Numbered from the stretch's first letter, positions 50,931 through 59,663 are shown. The stretch: DNA of 64,000 nucleotides from Nocardioides marmoriginsengisoli (GCF_003725695.1 NZ_RJSE01000001.1:158262-222261); one strand, 5' to 3'. The notes: generated from the sequence alone by a model not told the origin. A program made the numbers and translations.

Positions 50931-51319
50931 CAGTCTGGTGCCGACACCGTCAGGCCGTCGAGCAGCCACTCGGTGAGCCATCCCACAAGGTAGGCGTGGG
51001 GTTCGTCGTGAGAGCCGATCTGGTGACCGAGGTGCTCGAACAGCATCCCGGCGGCGTGGGCCGCTTCGTGGGCGGCGGTGTTGATCAACGAGCCTTGGGA
51101 GGTGTGCTGCTTCAGGTTGATCCAGACCACGATGTGGGGCTCGACAAGGCCGGGACCGTCAGGGTTCCAGGTCACGAACTGGGTGAAGCCGGCCGAACCT
51201 GGTGCCTTCTCGTCGAGGAACGGACGGAGCTTCCTCAGCTTGCTCCACTGCTTGGCGGTGGTCGTCCGGTAGACGTACGTCTCGTAGATGTCGAGGAGGT
51301 GGTGGCGCGCTCGGGACAC
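50930..51319 (-). CDS. Zincin-like metallopeptidase (HExxH)
   Basis: A 129-residue protein with HEAAH (His84, Glu85, His88) and a possible third ligand His104 or downstream Asp/Glu. It resembles small phage metallopeptidases and SprT-like folds. It might process proteins during head maturation or in host takeover. GTG 51319 with a gggggtg ribosome site. It starts the structural-operon transcript after a 102-bp gap. Confidence 0.65.
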   Translation of the reverse strand: MSRARHHLLDIYETYVYRTTTAKQWSKLRKLRPFLDEKAPGSAGFTQFVTWNPDGPGLVEPHIVVWINLKQHTSQGSLINTAAHEAAHAAGMLFEHLGHQIGSHDEPHAYLVGWLTEWLLDGLTVSAPD

Positions 51320-51421
51320 TGCGATTCACCCCCTGGACGCACGAAACCGGCCTGTGTGGGTATGCGGTCGCCACCAGTCCGGTGATGTAACGCTAGCACT
51401 CAGGTCGTGGTTTGTCCGTCT

Positions 51422-51724
51422 CTATGGTCCGAGTCGCCAGGTCTGGTCGTAGTCGGCGTGGTCGGCGTAGATGGCTGCGAGGGCGCGGAGGTTGAGGCAG
51501 CCTTGCGGGTGCTCGGTCTCCATTCCGCAGCCGTCGCAGTAGCGAGCACGAATGGGGTGCATCGAGATGATCTGCCGTTTGGCTTCGCAATCGGCGAGCA
51601 CGCGGGGCCGGATGCCTCGATACTGCGGCTTGAAGTCAGGACCCGGCCCGACGAACAGCGAGACGTTCGCGGCCTGCGCCTCATCATCGGATACCCGCGC
51701 CAGTAGGAACTCGATCAGGGTCAT
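51422..51724 (-). CDS. DUF6221 family protein
   Basis: A 100-residue protein with IEFLLARVSDDEAQA, DCEAKRQIISMH, CDGCG and LRALAAIYADHADYDQTW, the marks of DUF6221, a common actinobacterial prophage protein of unknown role. The CDGCG with a later Cys may bind zinc. It is the last gene of the right-hand early operon. Confidence 0.88.
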   Translation of the reverse strand: MTLIEFLLARVSDDEAQAANVSLFVGPGPDFKPQYRGIRPRVLADCEAKRQIISMHPIRARYCDGCGMETEHPQGCLNLRALAAIYADHADYDQTWRLGP

Positions 51725-52125
51725 GAGTTAGGTTCCAGACGGACGCCGTGGTTGCTGTTGATGACGGTGCCGATCGGGTTGCCCTTGGCGTCGTAGACGA
51801 CGCCGTTTGTGGCGTTGATCCGGTCCCACATCGCAGCCAGTGCAGCATTGCGGGTTGCCGCTTCGGCCTCGCGCTCACGTGCGATGCGTCGACGTTCTTC
51901 CTGCTCGGCTGCTTCTCGGTCCTTTCGCTTCTGCTCGGCGCGTTCGCGGGCAACCTGCTGGGCAGCCTCGTACAGCGCTGCGAGCTCTCCCTGAGCCCTG
52001 GTGAACTCGTCGAAGGTTCGTTTCCATCGGTCGACTTGGTCCGGTGATGCTTCGACCTCGTGCTCGCCGTCGGGTCGGATGGAGTAGACCGGGTACCACT
52101 CGTCGGCGTCGATCCTCGTCTTCAT
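51721..52125 (-). CDS. Coiled-coil phage protein
   Basis: A 134-residue protein with an N-terminal alpha/beta part (DADEWYPVYSIRPDGEHE), a long charged helix (RAEQKRKDREAAEQEERRR) and a short C-terminal beta segment. ATG 52125 overlaps the previous stop by 4 bp. No family recognised; the helix suggests oligomerisation. Confidence 0.65.
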   Translation of the reverse strand: MKTRIDADEWYPVYSIRPDGEHEVEASPDQVDRWKRTFDEFTRAQGELAALYEAAQQVARERAEQKRKDREAAEQEERRRIAREREAEAATRNAALAAMWDRINATNGVVYDAKGNPIGTVINSNHGVRLEPNS

Positions 52126-53303
52126 GCGGTCAGCCTTCCACGGTTTCGGGTTCGGGTGGTGAGGTGGAGTCGCCAGAGGTCGGGCCACCAGATCATGCGG
52201 CGCCGGGTGCCGAGCTCGCACCAGCCTTCGGTGATGTCGTCCAGGCTGGGGGACCAGACCCGTCGCAGGTCACCTCCGCAGAGGATTGGTTCGCCGTCTC
52301 GGTCGTAGCGGTACTGCTTGGTCGTCTTGTCCTTGAGGTGTCGGGGGCAGGCCGCATACTCGGCCGGGTCGTACTTCGCTCGGCAGAGCGTGCACTGGTC
52401 GGCCTTGTGCTCTGGCACCTTCAGCCACTGCCTGACCGATGCCTCGGGGCGTCCTTGGGCCTTCAGGGTCGCGATCGCCTCGCTGAGGACGACGAACTTC
52501 GCGGCGCCTTCGGAGCGGAGCTGCTTGGCGTGGGCTTCCTGGTACGCCTTGTCGTCGTACCGGGCCTTGCAGGCGGGGCACTTCCATCGGTCCATGGCGG
52601 GGTCGCTGGCCCAGACGGGTCGGGGCGGCGCGACGGTGTGGCACCACGGGTTCGGGCAGTGGTCGCCTTGGTGGTCGAGGGGGACCTCGGTCGAGCAGCT
52701 GATGCAGGACCAGGCGGCCGGTGCTCGTGGTGCGCGGACGCGGATCAGCTGGCGCGGGTTCTTCGTGCAGGTGGGTCGGTCGCAGACGACTCGGGTCCGG
52801 TCGGGTCGGCTTCCGGCGTGGAGGAGGTTCTCGAGGCGACGGCGGGCGGTGTTGATGTCCTCGGCGCAGGCGTTCCAGTTCGGTTCGTTGGTGTGGGCCC
52901 AGCCGAGTGCCCAGCGGATGAAGTTCGCCTCGGTCTCCAGGGTCGGGTGTTCGGGGCTGGCGGTGTCCCAGTGCTTGCGCCAGCGGTCGGACCAGTACCG
53001 GAGGGTCTGGAGCGGTGGTTCCCAGTCGTCGTCGTCGGTCTCGATGTCCCGCTCGATCTTGGTCGGGTTCAGGCCGGCGCGGAGGGCCGCGGCGATCGCG
53101 TTCTCCTCGGCGTCGTCGACCCACTCGGCGTGCGCTGTGGGGCTCGCTACGGATGCGAGGGCGACCATGGCGTACCCGCCGGGCATGAGGCGGTCGTTCG
53201 CGAGCTGGATCGCCTGGTGCGTCAGCGCGGCGGAGAGTTCCAGGATCTCGGTGAGGTCGCGGTTGACCTTGGTGACCGGGTCGGCGGGGGAGTTCTGGGT
53301 CAT
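52122..53303 (-). CDS. Multi-zinc-ribbon phage protein
   Basis: A 393-residue protein. The N-terminal part is helical; from about residue 170 on it has at least four Cys pairs (CDRPTC, CISC, CPNPWC, CPAC, CTLC), suggesting several zinc ribbons, followed by an HTH-like APEASVRQWLKV segment and a Trp-rich C terminus. A DNA-binding role in transcription or replication is plausible. 4-bp overlaps at both ends. Confidence 0.65.
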   Translation of the reverse strand: MTQNSPADPVTKVNRDLTEILELSAALTHQAIQLANDRLMPGGYAMVALASVASPTAHAEWVDDAEENAIAAALRAGLNPTKIERDIETDDDDWEPPLQTLRYWSDRWRKHWDTASPEHPTLETEANFIRWALGWAHTNEPNWNACAEDINTARRRLENLLHAGSRPDRTRVVCDRPTCTKNPRQLIRVRAPRAPAAWSCISCSTEVPLDHQGDHCPNPWCHTVAPPRPVWASDPAMDRWKCPACKARYDDKAYQEAHAKQLRSEGAAKFVVLSEAIATLKAQGRPEASVRQWLKVPEHKADQCTLCRAKYDPAEYAACPRHLKDKTTKQYRYDRDGEPILCGGDLRRVWSPSLDDITEGWCELGTRRRMIWWPDLWRLHLTTRTRNRGRLTA

Positions 53304-53782
53304 CGAGTGGCCTCCTGGTTGGCGAGTTCAAGTAGCACGTCGGCGTGGCAGGGCTGATCGAGCGGGCACCAGCAGACGAGATCCCGGCCAATGAGCTCAG
53401 TTCGTGCCATCTCCGGCGAGATGGGCATCGTGACGCTGGGGACGCCACGGAACCCGGCCATCCGCATCGACGGCGACAGGCTTCCAGTGAGCAGGCGCCG
53501 GAAGCAGTCGACGACCTCCGCTGGAGTCATGTATCGGACGGTGCACCGTGTGACGCGGCCGTCAGGGTGGAAGTAGTCGTGCCGGGATCCGTCTGCGCTG
53601 ATCCGGCCTTCGTACTCCCACGGCGCGGTGGGGTCGGTTGCCCCGGGGACGCGGGCCAGGCCGGTGTGGTGACGGAGCTTGAACGGGTTACCCCACTTCG
53701 TGCCGCGTCCGACGTAGACAGCACCTTCGGGCATCTTCCAGCCCTTCTCTCGGCGGCGCTGGATTCGTTTCGGGGTGCTCAC
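53300..53782 (-). CDS. DUF4326 family protein
   Basis: A 160-residue protein with the DUF4326 layout: PKRIQRRREKGWKMPEGAVY, GRGTKWGNPF and the C-terminal DLVCWCPLDQPCHADVLLEL. The CWC...CH set may bind metal. DUF4326 is a phage- and plasmid-borne domain without known activity; its nucleotide-binding look is a guess. Confidence 0.88.
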   Translation of the reverse strand: MSTPKRIQRRREKGWKMPEGAVYVGRGTKWGNPFKLRHHTGLARVPGATDPTAPWEYEGRISADGSRHDYFHPDGRVTRCTVRYMTPAEVVDCFRRLLTGSLSPSMRMAGFRGVPSVTMPISPEMARTELIGRDLVCWCPLDQPCHADVLLELANQEATR

Positions 53783-54315
53783 GGTGCCTCCAGGAGGAGT
53801 TGCTGGCGGATCAGGGACTCAAGGTCGTGTCCGGGAGTCCAGAGCCCGAGGCGGCCGGTCGCCGGGATCGGGGTCGGAAGCGGGCGGGGGTTCTCCAGCA
53901 CCAGGTGCACGAGCTCGCGCCTGGTCTTCCCGCCGTGCTCCTCGTAGGACTGCTCGGCCCACGGGGAGTCGCAGCATGCGGCGTTGGTCGGCTGGCCGGG
54001 GTGTTCGGGTTCCCCCTCGGGCAAGGCCCGGTGCACGTCGACGAGATCGACGACGCCGATGATGCCGCCGAGCGGGACGGTCGGCTCGTGGCGCCACGGA
54101 CGGCCCGCGTAGGAGTAGACCGCCGGCGACTCGGAGTCGACCTTCATTGCAGAGTCGAGCACGAGCTGGCTTTCTAGGCCGCGCTCGCTGACCCTGGCGC
54201 CGGCGTGGATCGCGAGGAGACCCCGGTAGGTCCATGCTTGGGTGCGGTTCTCGACGTCCTTGCCGCCGTGGATGATGGCCCACGCCCACGGCTGCTGTAC
54301 CGTCAACGCCTTCAT
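53779..54315 (-). CDS. ASCH domain protein
   Basis: A 178-residue protein with the ASCH start KALTVQQPWAWAIIHGGKDVE and RTQAWTYRGLLAIHAG, a compact beta barrel related to RNA-binding PUA-like folds. A central insertion (about 60-120) is unusual. It probably binds RNA or a modified base. 4-bp overlap with its neighbours. Confidence 0.85.
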   Translation of the reverse strand: MKALTVQQPWAWAIIHGGKDVENRTQAWTYRGLLAIHAGARVSERGLESQLVLDSAMKVDSESPAVYSYAGRPWRHEPTVPLGGIIGVVDLVDVHRALPEGEPEHPGQPTNAACCDSPWAEQSYEEHGGKTRRELVHLVLENPRPLPTPIPATGRLGLWTPGHDLESLIRQQLLLEAP

Positions 54316-54500
54316 GCTGCCCTCCCGCGGTAGTTGATGGTGATCGGGACGATCAGGTGGCCGTCGCGCATGTGCACGCCGCGGCGGCGGCAGAGAGCGC
54401 AGATCCGGTCCTTGTGCCTGGTGCGGCGTGACTTGGTGAACGGGGTGTTCGTGACGGTCTCGTCCCAGCAGGCCAGGCAGGGGTGGGTGCGGCGGCTCAT
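54312..54500 (-). CDS. Small CxxC zinc-finger protein
   Basis: A 62-residue basic protein with CLAC and CALC pairs spaced about 25 residues apart, typical of a single zinc finger. It lies in the early operon with 4-bp overlaps. Function unknown; transcription control is possible. Confidence 0.7.
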   Translation of the reverse strand: MSRRTHPCLACWDETVTNTPFTKSRRTRHKDRICALCRRRGVHMRDGHLIVPITINYRGRAA

Positions 54501-54925
54501 CGGGGTGCGTCCAGCTGTTCGGCCTTCGCGATGGCCTGTTCGGCCTCCTTCTTCAGGCGGGCGGCCTCGTTCAGCTCGTCCTGTCGCTCCGACGCTTCGG
54601 CGAGGGACTCGTACCAGCGCTTGTCCGGCATCGCGGCGTCCGGGTCGGGCATCAGGACCCGGGGGTCAACGCCCGTGATCAGGGTGACGTCGGCGAGCTC
54701 GGCCAGCTTCTTGACGGTCTTGCTGACGTTGATGGTGTTGTCGTCTTCGCGGTCGAGCACGAACATTCGCTCGCGCTTCCCGTTCAGGAACAGCGAGCAG
54801 TAGCCGAGGCTGGTGTTGCTGACGAGAAGGATCCGCTCGGCGTCGGTCGGGATGGTGGTGGGGCGCTTCGAGTGGACGGGGCAGGGCAGCGATGGGTAGC
54901 CCAGGCACGGGATGCACGTGGTCAT
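54497..54925 (-). CDS. Early-operon hypothetical protein
   Basis: A 142-residue protein with a short Cys-containing start (CIPCLGYPSLPCPVH), a beta-rich middle (RILLVSNTSLGYCSLFLNGK) and a long C-terminal helix rich in Glu, Ala, Lys. ATG 54925 follows ggagga-like DNA and overlaps the upstream HNH stop by 4 bp. No family recognised. Confidence 0.65.
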   Translation of the reverse strand: MTTCIPCLGYPSLPCPVHSKRPTTIPTDAERILLVSNTSLGYCSLFLNGKRERMFVLDREDDNTINVSKTVKKLAELADVTLITGVDPRVLMPDPDAAMPDKRWYESLAEASERQDELNEAARLKKEAEQAIAKAEQLDAPR

Positions 54926-55398
54926 GCGGACTCCTCGAGGGTGATGGGTGGCTGCTCGGTGTCGCCGGCGGCGTTGTTGCAGTCGGTGCACTCGGTTCGG
55001 AGGTTGGTGTGGTGGTCGGACCCGCCGCGGCTGTAGGGGATCGGGTGGTGGCCGAGGGTGAGCTGCTCCTGGTCGCGGCAGTCGCAGAGGACGCAGGCCC
55101 AGCCGTCGCGGTTGTAGACGTAGGCGCGGGTGCGCTTGGGGATCTTGATCCGGGACAGGGGCCGGAACTGGCCGGCGAACACGGACCCGCGGATGTCTTG
55201 TTCGGCGAACTTGACCTGGTCGCGGGTGAGACCGGTCAGGGTGATCGCGCGGTTTCGGTTGTAGTAGCGGCCGAGGTTCCCGGTGCCCCGGATGTCCTCG
55301 AGGAGGGTCAGGGCGGTGTCGGTCAGGGACGTGGCGGGGGTGGTGTCTTCGAAGGATCGGGGGCGGAGGCGGCGCTTCTTGGCCCAGGTCAGGCTCAT
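54922..55398 (-). CDS. HNH endonuclease (second copy)
   Basis: A 158-residue protein with an N-terminal DNA-binding part and a C-terminal HNH core: CVLC, then LTLGHHPIPYSRGG (His pair) and NLRTECTDCNNAAG. The zinc pairs and His are complete. It lies in the early operon between a CxxC protein and a small Arg-rich protein, all with 4-bp overlaps. Confidence 0.8.
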   Translation of the reverse strand: MSLTWAKKRRLRPRSFEDTTPATSLTDTALTLLEDIRGTGNLGRYYNRNRAITLTGLTRDQVKFAEQDIRGSVFAGQFRPLSRIKIPKRTRAYVYNRDGWACVLCDCRDQEQLTLGHHPIPYSRGGSDHHTNLRTECTDCNNAAGDTEQPPITLEESA

Positions 55399-55601
55399 GC
55401 GTTCTCCAGGGTTGCGGCGGCGATCCGTGCTCCGAGGAGGGCACGGTCGGCGAGGTCGGGGCGTTTCCGGATGAGGTTCACGAGCCGTGGGGTTTCCATG
55501 AGCTCGGTCAGGGACCAGGCCGCGGCCCGGGTCTTGGGGAGCGGGTTCGCGTTGGGCTTGGTCCGGGGGTGGGTGCGGTGTCCGCACCTGGTGCAGCTCA
55601 T
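55395..55601 (-). CDS. Small hypothetical protein
   Basis: A 68-residue basic protein starting SCTRCGHRTHPRTK (a half zinc site) with a C-terminal helix. 4-bp overlap with the genes on either side. Unknown function. Confidence 0.6.
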   Translation of the reverse strand: MSCTRCGHRTHPRTKPNANPLPKTRAAAWSLTELMETPRLVNLIRKRPDLADRALLGARIAAATLENA

Positions 55602-55936
55602 CGGAACTCGTTCTCGGTGCGGCGCCGGTAGGGGCGGGCGGGTTTCATCACGATGTTGTCCCAGGTCTCGGTGCCGTTCTTTCCCGTGCCGGTGTAGGCG
55701 AACTCGTAGCGGATGATCCGGTTCGTGACGGGGTCGCGGGTGATCTGACCGGGCCGTACGTCGAGGTATCGGCGCATGGATTGCAGGTCGCGGAGGATCT
55801 CGGTCGCGACTTCCTCGACGGTGCCCTTCGCGATCGACGCCTCGGGGGTGTTCGTGCCGCGTTGGATGCGGAGGTGGATCACGTGGGTCAGGATCGGGTC
55901 CGGCAGCCGGAACGTCTCGGTCGGGAGGGCGGTCAT
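55598..55936 (-). CDS. Hypothetical phage protein
   Basis: A 112-residue protein with a central helix (SIAKGTVEEVATEILRDLQS) and a C-terminal beta part (YEFAYTGTGKNGTETWDNI) followed by a basic end. No family recognised. Coupled by 4-bp overlaps. Confidence 0.65.
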   Translation of the reverse strand: MTALPTETFRLPDPILTHVIHLRIQRGTNTPEASIAKGTVEEVATEILRDLQSMRRYLDVRPGQITRDPVTNRIIRYEFAYTGTGKNGTETWDNIVMKPARPYRRRTENEFR

Positions 55937-56157
55937 CGGCGGGACCGTCCCTTCGTGCGGCGCCGGATGGCTTGTACGAACTTGGTGGTGTCGACCGTGA
56001 GGTTCACCAGCACCATTCCGGGGTGGGCGACGCGCCGGCGGCCCTGAGGGATCGACGCGCGGGCGGCTTCGGGTGCACCGCAGCGCATGGCGTCCGGGCC
56101 GACTTCCCAGTCGGAGATCGCGTCGTTGATTTGGTCGAGTACTTCCTTGGTGCTCAC
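55933..56157 (-). CDS. Small hypothetical protein
   Basis: A 74-residue protein, GTG start at 56157 with a GTGA overlap. It has an acidic helix (TKEVLDQINDAISDWEVG) and a basic C terminus (RRRTKGRSRR), suggesting nucleic-acid contact. No family recognised. Confidence 0.6.
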   Translation of the reverse strand: MSTKEVLDQINDAISDWEVGPDAMRCGAPEAARASIPQGRRRVAHPGMVLVNLTVDTTKFVQAIRRRTKGRSRR

Positions 56158-56600
56158 GGGGTTGCCTCCTGGGGTTGCCTGGTCGGGTAGCCAGCTGCGG
56201 CGCGGGCCTTGTCGGCGGGGGTGAGGTCGGCCGGGATGTCGGGGTCGGGTGGTGGGCCGTCGTGCTCGCCGTAGCCGACGGCGTACTCGGTCTTGTGGAC
56301 CCGGCAGTACGGCTCCGCGAGCTCGTCGGGGTGATCCCGGCACCTCGTGGGGTCCTTCGGCACCGTGGTGGCGGGCTTCGGGAGGAACGGCCGCGTGATC
56401 GCGGCCGGGGTCTTCGCGTCCGGGTCCGAGGCGTGCGCGACGACGATCTCGATCGCGGTCATCAGATGCATGCCCGTCAGCTCGCGGGTGAAGACCGTGT
56501 GGATGCCCTGCCGGTCCCAGGTTCCGCAGCCGTAGGTGTCTTCCCGGATCCGGCACGCCAGGTGCACGAGAGCGGAGATGTCGCGGTCGTTGACGGCCAT
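56154..56600 (-). CDS. Hypothetical early phage protein
   Basis: A 148-residue protein with a helical N-terminal domain (DISALVHLACRIREDTYGCG; DRQGIHTVFTRELTG) and a Pro-rich C-terminal half with a Cys/His group. Proteins of this type are common in actinophage replication regions, without known role. Start shares one base with the upstream stop. Confidence 0.65.
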   Translation of the reverse strand: MAVNDRDISALVHLACRIREDTYGCGTWDRQGIHTVFTRELTGMHLMTAIEIVVAHASDPDAKTPAAITRPFLPKPATTVPKDPTRCRDHPDELAEPYCRVHKTEYAVGYGEHDGPPPDPDIPADLTPADKARAAAGYPTRQPQEATP

Positions 56601-57301
56601 CAGGCTCCTCCGAGGATCAGGCGGAGGCGGGGCAGGACCTCGACGGGTGCGCCTTCGCCTTCGGGTGGCGGGGTCCAGTCCGGGTCGAGCTTCTTCCAGG
56701 TGTGCTCCCAGTCGATCTCGGGGATGTGTCGGGCGAGTACTCCGCCGGCGTTCGCGGCCGGGATCGTGATCTCCTCGACCTGGCCGATCGCGTCTCGGTT
56801 GGCGCGTACCCGGTCGTTGAACCAGTCGCGGTGTCGGCGGCACGCGGCGAGCCACTGCTTGCGGCCGGTCGTGGGGTCGGTCATCAGACCGCGGATGCTC
56901 CCGGACTGGTTGCAGGGTCCTTCGCGGCGGATCATCGGTGCACCGCAGCGACGGCCCGGGTTGGTCAGCTCTGCGTCACGGATCGCGTCGTAGCGGCGGA
57001 TGTCCTTGCGCAGGACCTCCTTCAGCTTCCAGTTGCCGCGGGTCGGGCCCCAGGCCCGTTCGGCGTAGTCCGACCACTTCCGGGTGCTCTTGGGCTTCCG
57101 GTTGCCGCGGGTCGGGAGCTTGACGATGTTCGGGTCCGGGTCGGGGGCGGTCTCGTCGGCGACGATCTTCAGGACTGCGTAGTCGAGCAGCGATACCCCG
57201 AGGGCGAGGAGATCACCGGTGCAGTCCGGGTCGGCGAGCATCGCCGCGATCCGGGTTTGGTAGGTCCGCAGCTGGCTGTAGGTCCGGGTCGGGGCGGTCA
57301 T
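56600..57301 (-). CDS. Early-operon hypothetical protein, 233 residues
   Basis: A 233-residue basic protein with helices at the N terminus (YSQLRTYQTRIAAML), a Lys/Arg-rich middle (KWSDYAERAWGPTRGNW), a RRCGAP...CNQ Cys set and WLAACRRHRDWFNDRV. ATG 57301 follows a GGAGGT 8 bases upstream. An in-frame GTG at 57487 overlapping the previous stop by 4 bp could add 62 residues of Pro/Asn/Ser-rich sequence. No family recognised. Confidence 0.65.
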   Translation of the reverse strand: MTAPTRTYSQLRTYQTRIAAMLADPDCTGDLLALGVSLLDYAVLKIVADETAPDPDPNIVKLPTRGNRKPKSTRKWSDYAERAWGPTRGNWKLKEVLRKDIRRYDAIRDAELTNPGRRCGAPMIRREGPCNQSGSIRGLMTDPTTGRKQWLAACRRHRDWFNDRVRANRDAIGQVEEITIPAANAGGVLARHIPEIDWEHTWKKLDPDWTPPPEGEGAPVEVLPRLRLILGGA

Positions 57302-57483
57302 CAACGACCACCTCCGAGCATCGCCGCGGAGCGGCTCATCCATCCCGCTCGCGGGTAGCAAAAGTGACGATGGATGCGGGCTTCGCCCGAGCGCTCTCCG
57401 GGAACTAGGGAACAAGGGGGTAGGGGAGTTGGGGTCCGCATTGGTGATTGGTTCGTCAATGGCATTCGGGATCGCATTAGGGG
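57302..57483. other. Gap with out-of-frame coding-like sequence
   Basis: On the minus strand this DNA is open in the frame that starts with GTG 57487 and runs into the gene at 57301. It encodes repeated PNAIPNAIDEP-type, Pro/Asn/Asp-rich residues resembling the C-terminal tail of phage replication proteins. No hairpin or repeat is seen. It may be a frameshifted tail, an N-terminal extension, or a non-coding leader. Confidence 0.4.
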
Positions 57484-57990
57484 TCACTTCCCGGATGCCA
57501 GAGGGAACGGGATGGTCGATGACAACGCCGTGATCGTGGCGAACTCGGCGGGGTACAACTCGTCCAATCCCGCCCAGCCTGGGGCTTTCGGGCGCTCGGC
57601 GTAGAGGCGGCCGAGCTCGGTGTGGATGGCGGATCGGAGGCTGGTGGAGACGATCTTGACCATCGCGCGGCCCATTGCCTTGCCCATGTTGCGTCGGTCG
57701 AGGAGCCCGTCGTGCCTCACGTAGGTCCGGACGAGGAGCTCTTCGGTGCCTCGGTCGACGACGACGAACCGATTTCGTTCGAGAACCTTGATCGCGGCGT
57801 CGATTTTGGTGGCGGTGGAGTCCTTCGCGAGGGCGGCTAGGCGGCCCGGTCGGAAGTCCAATCTGCCGGCGTAGGAGAGCTCTTCTTGGGACACCACGGT
57901 GAGGTAGGCGTGCTGGGCGGACGCGGGGAGCGCACGGAAGTCCTCGTCGCGCCAGATCGCGGTCAGGATGCGTGCGTGGTCGCGGGCCAT
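57484..57990 (-). CDS. Winged-helix-like replication-associated protein
   Basis: A 168-residue protein with HARILTAIWRDEDFRALPAS, AYLTVVSQ and KVLERNRFVVVDRG, the pattern of winged-helix phage proteins that start replication (DnaT/RepO type N termini). It lacks the long C-terminal tail usual in relatives; the sequence past its stop looks like such a tail in another frame. ATG 57990 shares one base with the helicase stop. Confidence 0.65.
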   Translation of the reverse strand: MARDHARILTAIWRDEDFRALPASAQHAYLTVVSQEELSYAGRLDFRPGRLAALAKDSTATKIDAAIKVLERNRFVVVDRGTEELLVRTYVRHDGLLDRRNMGKAMGRAMVKIVSTSLRSAIHTELGRLYAERPKAPGWAGLDELYPAEFATITALSSTIPFPLASGK

Positions 57991-59663
57991 CAGGGGGTCT
58001 CCTTCGTGGTGGTGTTGGCGTCCAGGAGTGCCTGGGCGAGGCGCTGGACGTGGTTGGTGTCGCTGCGGGCGGCGGTGAAAAGCGCGGCCTGGGGGTCGAT
58101 GAGTGGGGCGGCCTGCTGCTTCTTGATCTCGAGGACGTCGGCGACTACGGGGTCGGATCCGGAGTCGGTGGTCAGGTAGTAGGCCACGACGGTGGAGTCC
58201 TGGCCGTCGCGGTTGAAGCGGCCGATGACCTGGTGGTGGATCGCGGGGGACCAGTCGAGTTCGCCGAACACGACGTTGGAGCAGACGGTTTGGAGGCCGT
58301 CGAGGCCGGCGCCGGAGCGCAGGGATCCGATGAAGATGCGGGAGGTGCCGTTGATGAAGGCGTCGGCGGCCTTGTCCTTCTGGTTCGGTGATTCGGAGCC
58401 GGTGTAGAGGACGGGGTCGAATTCGGCGAGGGCGTCCATCCAGATCTCGTAGACGTCGCGGTGCCAGCCCCAGAGGGAGACCTTCTCGTCGGATTCGAGG
58501 AGGAGTCGGACGAACTCGGCGACGAACGGGGCCTTGGCGATGCCGGTGGCTTGGCGGACCTTCCAGTCGAGTTGCCCGGCGAGGGACCAGCGGTCTTTCT
58601 GGGCGGTGCTGGTGTCGAGGATCAGGCGGGCCATCTCGGTGATGTCGCCGCGGACTTGGTCGATCGCGGCGGCGTCGGCTGAGACTTCGTGTTCGATCTC
58701 GATGGGGTCGGGGAGTTCGCGGTGGACGTCCTTGCGGGTGCGGCGCAGCAGGAGGCCCTGGTCGCGGAGGTAGGCGCCGAGGGCGCCCATGTTCTCGACG
58801 TGGATGTTGCCGCCGGACTGCTCGTGGCCGTTCCACTCGCGGACGAACTCGGATCGGGTGCCGAGGGCGCCGCGGTTGAGGACGTCGAAGATGGTGTGGG
58901 TCTCGCCGCCGTAGTTGTAGATCGGGGTCGCGGAGAGCCCGATCCGGAGTCCGGCTTTGTCGGCGATCGCTGCGGCGGCGGAGTACTTCACGGTGTTGTC
59001 GCGGCGGAGCTCTTGGATCTCGTCGAAGATGATCGTGTTGATGTTGCCCTGGAGGTGGTATCGCCAGCCGCCGAGCTTGTGGTAGTTCGTGATGAGGACG
59101 TCGGCGTCGACGGGGTAGGGCTGGCCCTTGGTGATGATGTGTCCGGTGAGCCAGGGCATGAACTTGTTGAGCTCGCGGAGCCACTGCCTGGGGAGGTGGG
59201 TCAGGGTGACGACGAGGGCGGGGAGGTTCGCGGGGTCGCGGAGCGTGAGGAGCGAGGTGAAGGTCTTCCCGAGGCCGACGTCGTCACTGATCAGGAGGCC
59301 GCGGGTGGTGAGGGCCAGGTCGGCGCCGGTGACCTGGTAGTCCCGGGGCGGGACGGCTGGGTCGCGGAGGCCGGTGATGGTCCGGGTCCCGGTGATGATC
59401 GCGGCGATCTGCTCCTCGGTGGCCCGGTGCTCGTCGGCGCGCTTCTGCAGCCGGGCCTGGGCCGCTGTGTCGATGGTCAGGGGGTGGCGCATCAGGAGCA
59501 TCTCGAGGTCGCGGGCGACGTCGGGGGTGTCGGTGAGCCGGATCGTGGCGGTGCGGCCTTGGTAGGCGCGGGGGAAGAGCCGCTTGACTCGGATCGCGAT
59601 GTGCGGGGCCACGTCGAGGGCCCAGCTGGCGTCTTCGTAGGTCAGGGTGCCGTTGGAAGTCAC
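57990..59663 (-). CDS. SNF2-family DNA helicase/translocase
   Basis: A 557-residue helicase. Motif I is DDVGLGKT (Lys133), motif II is DEIQ (a DEAH variant), motif III SATP, motif V is SGAGLDGL and VI is QVIGRFNRDGQ. Residues 1-100 form an N-terminal recognition domain. It moves on duplex DNA, probably in phage replication or recombination. It overlaps the PD-(D/E)XK nuclease gene by 4 bp, so the two proteins likely work as a pair. Confidence 0.88.
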   Translation of the reverse strand: MTSNGTLTYEDASWALDVAPHIAIRVKRLFPRAYQGRTATIRLTDTPDVARDLEMLLMRHPLTIDTAAQARLQKRADEHRATEEQIAAIITGTRTITGLRDPAVPPRDYQVTGADLALTTRGLLISDDVGLGKTFTSLLTLRDPANLPALVVTLTHLPRQWLRELNKFMPWLTGHIITKGQPYPVDADVLITNYHKLGGWRYHLQGNINTIIFDEIQELRRDNTVKYSAAAAIADKAGLRIGLSATPIYNYGGETHTIFDVLNRGALGTRSEFVREWNGHEQSGGNIHVENMGALGAYLRDQGLLLRRTRKDVHRELPDPIEIEHEVSADAAAIDQVRGDITEMARLILDTSTAQKDRWSLAGQLDWKVRQATGIAKAPFVAEFVRLLLESDEKVSLWGWHRDVYEIWMDALAEFDPVLYTGSESPNQKDKAADAFINGTSRIFIGSLRSGAGLDGLQTVCSNVVFGELDWSPAIHHQVIGRFNRDGQDSTVVAYYLTTDSGSDPVVADVLEIKKQQAAPLIDPQAALFTAARSDTNHVQRLAQALLDANTTTKETP

